Assembly: GCA_052148715.1 (NCBI GenBank)
Contig: JBKQHQ010000179.1
Coordinates: 1-21,804 of the forward strand
From: JBKQHQ01 sp052148715
Lineage (GTDB): Bacteria; Pseudomonadota; Alphaproteobacteria; Rhizobiales; Xanthobacteraceae
Length of the DNA stretch: 21,804 bases
Direction of reading: 5' to 3'
The notes under the pieces are model-generated. The model did not search any database. It saw only the letters and a list, made by a program, of their open reading frames with translations, and was not told where the DNA came from. Of this stretch, positions 17,828-21,804 are shown in pieces (position 1 is the stretch's first letter; every line of letters starts with the position of its first letter). The position numbers were made by a program, and so were the translations under genes.

Positions 17828-18970
17828 TTACTTCGTGACTATTTCCTTGTATTCCGGGTCCCAAAGCTTGAACGACATTCGCAAGAATAGGCTCGGTCCC
17901 GAGTACTGATCGGTGTCGCCCAGCACCCCGCGAACAGGAACAGTACCCCAAAGCTTCATGGCAACAGGGCCGAAGTCATAGCCCAGCAGAGCGCCGATCC
18001 CCATGCCTCGATCATAGCCGCAAACCAGACCATTGCCATATATCGACGCCAGCTTTTGCAAACTGTTCGATGCTAGTCCGTTGTAGGCAACTCCCGGCCC
18101 GTTGCAGACAAATCCGCCCCCCGGCTGATCCAGCGTCGTCTGGGTCTTGAAGTATCCGACCGGCCCAAACTCCCATTTGCCGAACGTCCGCGTCGCGGTC
18201 CAATCCACGTCCAGGATCTGCCCAGAAAGATAACCGTATCCCGCACCTTGTAGCGCAGTGCCTAGCGCTGAACCGATCAAAGGGGCGGTGGTCGTGGCAC
18301 CAGTGGTGGCGCCACTGTAGAACTGGAACACGCCGAACTTACCCGCGGAAGGCGTGTTGATGATATAATTGGCATTCGCCGTCAGATTCCAGCCATTGGC
18401 GAGATAGCTGATAACCGCGTGCGGCTGGAACGACAAGAAATCGGGATTGAGTGATCCGAGGTACGTGGAACCGTCCGGAAGATAGACGCCCATTCCGGCG
18501 CTGGCGAAAAGTCCGCTACCCAGATTCCACTGGAAGTTTATCGGATCAATGTAGGTGTTGTGAATCTCGTCAAAGAGTGTCGCTCCGTTCCTCGCCGTAA
18601 CGAAGCTGGGAAAGCCGCCATCATTGGCCATGGTGGTAAACGCATTTGCCTGATAGTATGCCTGGTTGACCGACGGAGCGTAGTTGCCGCCAAGGAAGGT
18701 CAATCCGGACGACCAAAGGATGGTAACCCCATTGGCAAAAGTGTTGGTCGTCGCGGGGGAGTCTTGGCCGTATCCTTTGGATTGGGGGAGCAGAACCGTC
18801 GTATCGGAGAAATAGAGGCCGGGCTTAGGTGCGGCAGCCGTGAGGCCGATGGTCGAGCCACGCAAGAATTGCTCGAAATCGACCCCCTCTTCAGCGAAGC
18901 TCGTTTCCGTGTAGGCCACGACGGCCAAAGCTGCGACCGTTCCATAAAGTGTCTTTTTCAGTCGCGTCAT
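17828..18970 (-). CDS. Outer-membrane transporter-like protein, phenol MetA-degradation family
   Basis: 380 residues from the ATG at 18970, which has GAGGAGGGG upstream on the minus strand; the 80 residues possible before it are not protein-like. MTRLKKTLYGTVAALAVVAYTETSFA is a signal peptide. The mature protein is rich in Gly, Asn and aromatic residues with alternating strands (INFQWNLGSGLFASAGMGVYLPDG, WNLTANANYIINT, KWEFGPVGYFKTQTTL, and near the end YSGPSLFLRMSFKLW), the picture of the MetA-pathway family of outer-membrane beta-barrels. Proteins of that family are found with aromatic and hydrocarbon breakdown genes and may admit hydrophobic substrates. It ends in a clear terminator and stands alone. 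Substrate unknown. Confidence 0.85.
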   Translation of the reverse strand: MTRLKKTLYGTVAALAVVAYTETSFAEEGVDFEQFLRGSTIGLTAAAPKPGLYFSDTTVLLPQSKGYGQDSPATTNTFANGVTILWSSGLTFLGGNYAPSVNQAYYQANAFTTMANDGGFPSFVTARNGATLFDEIHNTYIDPINFQWNLGSGLFASAGMGVYLPDGSTYLGSLNPDFLSFQPHAVISYLANGWNLTANANYIINTPSAGKFGVFQFYSGATTGATTTAPLIGSALGTALQGAGYGYLSGQILDVDWTATRTFGKWEFGPVGYFKTQTTLDQPGGGFVCNGPGVAYNGLASNSLQKLASIYGNGLVCGYDRGMGIGALLGYDFGPVAMKLWGTVPVRGVLGDTDQYSGPSLFLRMSFKLWDPEYKEIVTK

Positions 18971-19620
18971 AATCCCCTCCTCGACTAGCGAGGGCCCCCT
19001 CTCCGCAGAGTGAGATTCACCCTGGAAAGTTCCCCCTGGTTCCCCGAACCTCCGGCTCTGCCCATCTTCGAAGAGCCGAGAGAGACGACCTAGGAGATGC
19101 CCCCCTCCGTCGCAGTGACAAAGTAAGGGTGAAGCTGGATTCGCCCGCTGTAGGATTGTACGCTGCCACTTTTTGCACCGCTTTCTCCGGAAGCGTTGCG
19201 TGAAAGACACAAGTTTCCTGCAATCGGCGCCCCCTGTGAAGAAACAAAATTAGTTATGAAATTCAATTAGCTAACGGAAGAATTGACGTCTTTTGTACCG
19301 TCAAGGTACCCCGCTCCGGCACCTCTTGACGTCACTTCGTCTGCCTCATCGAGGCGCAATGGACCATCGAATCAGCGATAGGGACATGCTTCAATGGAAG
19401 CGGGATTCGAGCTCCGACGCCTTGCGGCAGTTGATGTGGCGTTCAGATCTTTGTTTGGGGCAGGCAACGCCGGTGCAACAGCCCCTGGCAGGCGGGCTCC
19501 GCCGGACGCGCGATGGGAGTCCACATCATACCGTCGTGTCGCCGAGCGAGGGGCGCGCATGGGAAAAGCACTCAACACCAGGGTGGGCGCTTTTCTGAGC
19601 CTATTCTCTGCTTGTTTCGA
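18971..19620. other. 650-base intergenic region upstream of the MetA-type gene
   Basis: The first 300 bases should hold the promoter of the gene starting at 18970; 19230-19290 is markedly AT-rich (AAAATTAGTTATGAAATTCA). From 19300 on, short frames overlap on both strands, none with a family match. I see no transposase or repeat I can name. Confidence 0.45.
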
Positions 19621-20138
19621 CTAGTGGCCTTGCCAGATGAAATCCGGGTGCCCGTTGAGGCCGACCTTCACGACGTTTCGTGCAAGGCATTGGTGCTCTG
19701 GAAAGCCAGGGAACTTGCAGAAGCGGGAACGGTGACATTGTAGACGTCCGTCGCCGTTCCGAAATCGTAGTGATCGCATCGGCAAACTAAGGAGAGGCCC
19801 AGCCAGGTCTTCACGTCTACACCGCCGCCGACGAACCATCCGGTCCGGTCTCCCCCGGAGATGGCCTGGGCAAGACTAGCCGGAGTAGTGGGTCCCGCCG
19901 TGCTGTCGACGTGCGTCCCGGCCACCGTCCATGCGGGCCGGAACCGATGCCCGGCGCCGACGGGTCCCGCTCCCGAATCGGAGCCAATTCGAGGGCAAAT
20001 TCTCGGACCGCCTATAAGTCGTGGAAAACGCAGCGAAAACGCCTGCTGTGGTTGCGCCAAAGCCGCACGACTCCTATGGTATCCGGGGAGGCAGCCGCGC
20101 TGGAGTGCCTTCAACGGCCTTAGGTCCGAAACATCCAA
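19621..20138 (-). pseudogene. Broken outer-membrane beta-barrel protein (C-terminal remnant)
   Basis: The minus-strand frame from 20138 reads SGGDRTGWFVGGGVDVKTWLGLSLVCRCDHYDFGTA and stops at 19668 with FQSTNALHETS. The neighbouring frame then continues VKVGLNGHPDFIWQGH to a stop at 19621. GGGV-x-W-x-YDFG-x-TNALH-VKVGLN is the usual ending of OmpA/Omp25-like small outer-membrane proteins of Bradyrhizobium-type bacteria. One frameshift near 19675-19685 separates the halves, and the N-terminal half (signal peptide and first strands) is not recognisable. I read it as a decaying gene. Confidence 0.6.
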
Positions 20139-20165
20139 TTGGCTGCACGGCGTAGGGTAAAGCTC

Positions 20166-20681
20166 ATGGGTCGAAGCGCAGCACTGATTGCCGCCGCCTT
20201 CATGCTTGCGGCCTGTGGAGACCTCGACCTCTCGAAGATGACGACGAATCCCACCGATTTGATGTCCGGCGCGATACGGTTGGATTTAGAATCGGAGCCG
20301 GCCGGAGCCGAGGCAAGGAGCTCGGTAGGATCCAGCTGCCGCACCCCGTGCTCGCTGTGGATAAAGCAAGGCATCGACATCACGGTAACGTTCACCCTCG
20401 ACGGATATGAGCCGCAAACCATCGCGGTTGCGCAAACCTACGTCCACGATACGCGCGGCGATTGGCGAGAGGGAGCCGTTCCTGCCCACGCAGATCTCGA
20501 CCCCAACCCAGCCCGTGTCGTGCTCGTTACTGTTCCTCCTCCCCCTCCCCCGGAGCCGCCGAAGCCTCCGCCGGTGAAGAAGAAGCCGCATGTCGCTGCG
20601 AAGCCGGCCGCCAAGGAACAAGCATCCTCGGGAAGCTTCGCGCCTGCCTCCTCGGCCTCGTTCACACCCCCGCCGCGCTGA
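20166..20681 (+). CDS. Lipoprotein with PEGA-like domain and proline-rich tail
   Basis: 171 residues from the ATG at 20166; an upstream start at 20139 would add nine residues before the signal. MGRSAALIAAAFMLAAC is a lipoprotein signal with lipobox LAAC and the lipidated cysteine at residue 17. IRLDLESEPAGAEARSSVGSSCRTPCSLWIKQGIDITVTFTLDGYEPQTIAV (given in pieces: SEPAGAEA, TPCSLWIKQG, TFTLDGYEPQ) matches the PEGA domain pattern of surface lipoproteins, with two cysteines that may bond. The tail is rich in proline, lysine and alanine (VPPPPPPEPPKPPPVKKKP), fit for spanning or binding peptidoglycan. D18 after the cysteine would favour inner-membrane retention under the E. coli rule. Function unknown. 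Confidence 0.8.
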   Translation: MGRSAALIAAAFMLAACGDLDLSKMTTNPTDLMSGAIRLDLESEPAGAEARSSVGSSCRTPCSLWIKQGIDITVTFTLDGYEPQTIAVAQTYVHDTRGDWREGAVPAHADLDPNPARVVLVTVPPPPPPEPPKPPPVKKKPHVAAKPAAKEQASSGSFAPASSASFTPPPR

Positions 20682-20751
20682 TTGGATCGACCAGCCGCGA
20701 TTTCCGCCAGCGCTCCCGGCGCGGCTGGCGCGCAGCAATACTCTAATCTAA

Positions 20752-20799
20752 AGCATGGTCCTGAAAAGCGAGTACCGGCCTTCGGGAAAAGATCATGCT
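20752..20799. repeat. GCATG-GATC palindromic intergenic repeat
   Basis: AGCATGGTCCTGAAAAGCGA and CGGGAAAAGATCATGCT face each other around TACCGGCC. This resembles the GCATGATC...GAAAA...TTTTC...GATCATGC element common between genes in Rhizobiales. It lies about 70 bases after the lipoprotein stop. Confidence 0.7.
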
Positions 20800-21032
20800 T
20801 CAACAATTGGACAGAGCAACGATGACTCGAAGAAAACTCAAAGGCATCCCGGGATGCGAGCGCAACACCAGTGCCGGCGGCCGTTCAAGCCGCCCGCACC
20901 GATCGAGATCAACGGCACGCCAACGTAGGGGCCGGGCCTCCTACGCGGCCTTCAGTGGCATGGCTGCAAGACGGTGCCCTTTTTAAACTTGCTATTCGAT
21001 CGGACGGCTGACTCAGATAACGTATTTTCTGG
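20800..21032. other. Intergenic sequence between the lipoprotein and small secreted-protein genes
   Basis: An open frame at 20795-20986 codes for a basic, low-complexity peptide starting inside the palindromic repeat and has no ribosome site, so I do not call it. Nothing else is visible. Confidence 0.4.
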
Positions 21033-21347
21033 TTAACCACCGCCTCCGCTGCACGCGGAAGCGGAGGAAAGATAATCAAGCGTGCGGAAACAAGAATTAT
21101 TCCAATTTCCGTTCACAAGTCTCCAACCCTCTCCATCTATAAGATCTCCATCGACTGACCGCCGGACGAAAGGTCGATGCGGCCCCTTGACAAAATGCCG
21201 ATGCCCCGCCTCGGTCCTGGCCCGGACTTCTGCAGCCGCTCCGAAGTGACCTTTAGAATAGTGCTTGCGTGCCGCGGCATCCGCGTTGCTCATTGTCATG
21301 GCAAACGTCGTGGCGGCGGCCAGCGAATAGAATAGAATCCGTTTCAT
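21033..21347 (-). CDS. Small secreted hypothetical protein
   Basis: 104 residues from the ATG at 21347, with AGGGG about nine bases upstream on the minus strand. MKRILFYSLAAATTFAMTMSNADAAA is a signal peptide, cleaved probably after ADA. The mature part is basic and His/Arg-rich (ARKHYSKGHFG, GHRHFVKGPHRPFVRRSVDGDLIDGEGWR) and ends in SACSGGGG. The VDGDLIDGEGWRLVNGNWNNSCF stretch (21 or so residues, 65-87) is the most protein-like. Such short periplasmic proteins with a D-x-x-G-WR motif occur in Bradyrhizobium, but I cannot name a function. The two cysteines may pair. Confidence 0.75.
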   Translation of the reverse strand: MKRILFYSLAAATTFAMTMSNADAAARKHYSKGHFGAAAEVRARTEAGHRHFVKGPHRPFVRRSVDGDLIDGEGWRLVNGNWNNSCFRTLDYLSSASACSGGGG

Positions 21348-21804
21348 TGTTGAACCCCTCTGTGGTCTGTTGATTGCGCCGTTATGGCGCTGCTGTTAAC
21401 TGGGAAGCAACATGCTTTTGGTCCACGACGCCTCAAGGCTGGCGTGGCAAACCAGACTTACCTCTGTTGGATGCGAACTACCGCCGGGAAAACCGGTTCC
21501 GGTCCTTTGGCAAGACGTGGAAAAACCAACAAACGCCGTTCAACCCACAGCACAGCGCAGGCCGATTCGCAAGAATAGCACGATATACGATCGCTATAAA
21601 TTACTGTTGTTGGTAACAGTTGATCACAAAATCATGACCATATGGCGATAGTTCCTCAGCCATGACGCTGACAGGAAAAGGCTTGGCAATATCAGGGGTG
21701 ATGGCGCGCACTGTCCAAATCGAGCAAGCAGGCCCCGCGCCGCTGCGAGCCAACGGCGGTGCCGCTCTGGTCGGATCGGCGCGGGGCCCGGCACGCATTG
21801 CCGG
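21348..21804. other. Right-edge sequence without a confident gene
   Basis: Frames are open on both strands up to the window end: plus from 21662 (MTLTGKGLAISGVMARTVQI) and minus ending at 21601 (SVMAEELSPYGHDFVINCYQ). They overlap each other, so at most one is real, and neither is recognisable. The first ~90 bases hold the promoter side of the gene starting at 21347. Confidence 0.4.

Noticed and set aside
21601..21804. Partial gene at the right edge on either strand
   Set aside because: Two opposing frames are open to the edge, neither recognisable nor preceded by a clear start; undecidable without more sequence.

Overview
The window looks like an accessory region of an alphaproteobacterial chromosome, probably Bradyrhizobium/Rhodopseudomonas-like (Hyphomicrobiales). 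The signs are high GC, REP/BIME palindromes of the GTCATGGCCGG and GTCATCCCGGG kind, a MITE-like palindrome, and protein families typical of that group. This placement is inference from style; there is no rRNA or marker gene here.

Layout. 181-706 is a ParD/ParE-type toxin-antitoxin pair whose toxin is broken by a frameshift. 720-1720 has no convincing gene but holds a three-copy, ~117 bp tandem repeat and a small REP hairpin. 1725-12382 is a catabolic block: an alpha/beta hydrolase and a benzoate-CoA-ligase-type enzyme on the minus strand, and divergently a MmgE/PrpD protein, an enoyl-CoA hydratase, an HMG-CoA-lyase-type aldolase, a CaiB/BaiF CoA-transferase, an M24/creatinase-fold protein and a secreted NTF2-like protein. 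A 3-hydroxyisobutyrate-dehydrogenase-type enzyme converges on these from the minus strand. Together they suggest activation of an organic acid to its CoA ester, hydration or dehydration, and retro-aldol cleavage. The substrate cannot be read from sequence.

The outstanding feature is 13193-17694: a plus-strand tRNA array of about 31-32 genes, often separated by 1-5 bases. The main run (13193-16316) carries some 28-29 different anticodons, each once, covering at least 17 amino acids; I found no Met or His gene. Almost all encode CCA. Many have structures not seen in ordinary bacterial tRNAs: three leucine tRNAs with short variable loops, an isoleucine(UAU) tRNA with a long variable arm, C33 instead of the nearly universal U33 in five or six genes, and T-loops with A54/U58 instead of T54/A58. 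Compensatory changes between duplicated copies suggest selection on structure. REP elements, TCAGTAATCAG-type spacer repeats, an AP2-domain protein gene and a small secreted-protein gene sit within the array. It may be part of an integrated mobile element, but no integrase is in the window.

17757-21347 is ordinary accessory sequence: an outer-membrane MetA-pathway-type protein with its terminator, an outer-membrane beta-barrel pseudogene, a PEGA-like lipoprotein and a small secreted protein. The last ~450 bases have no confident gene.
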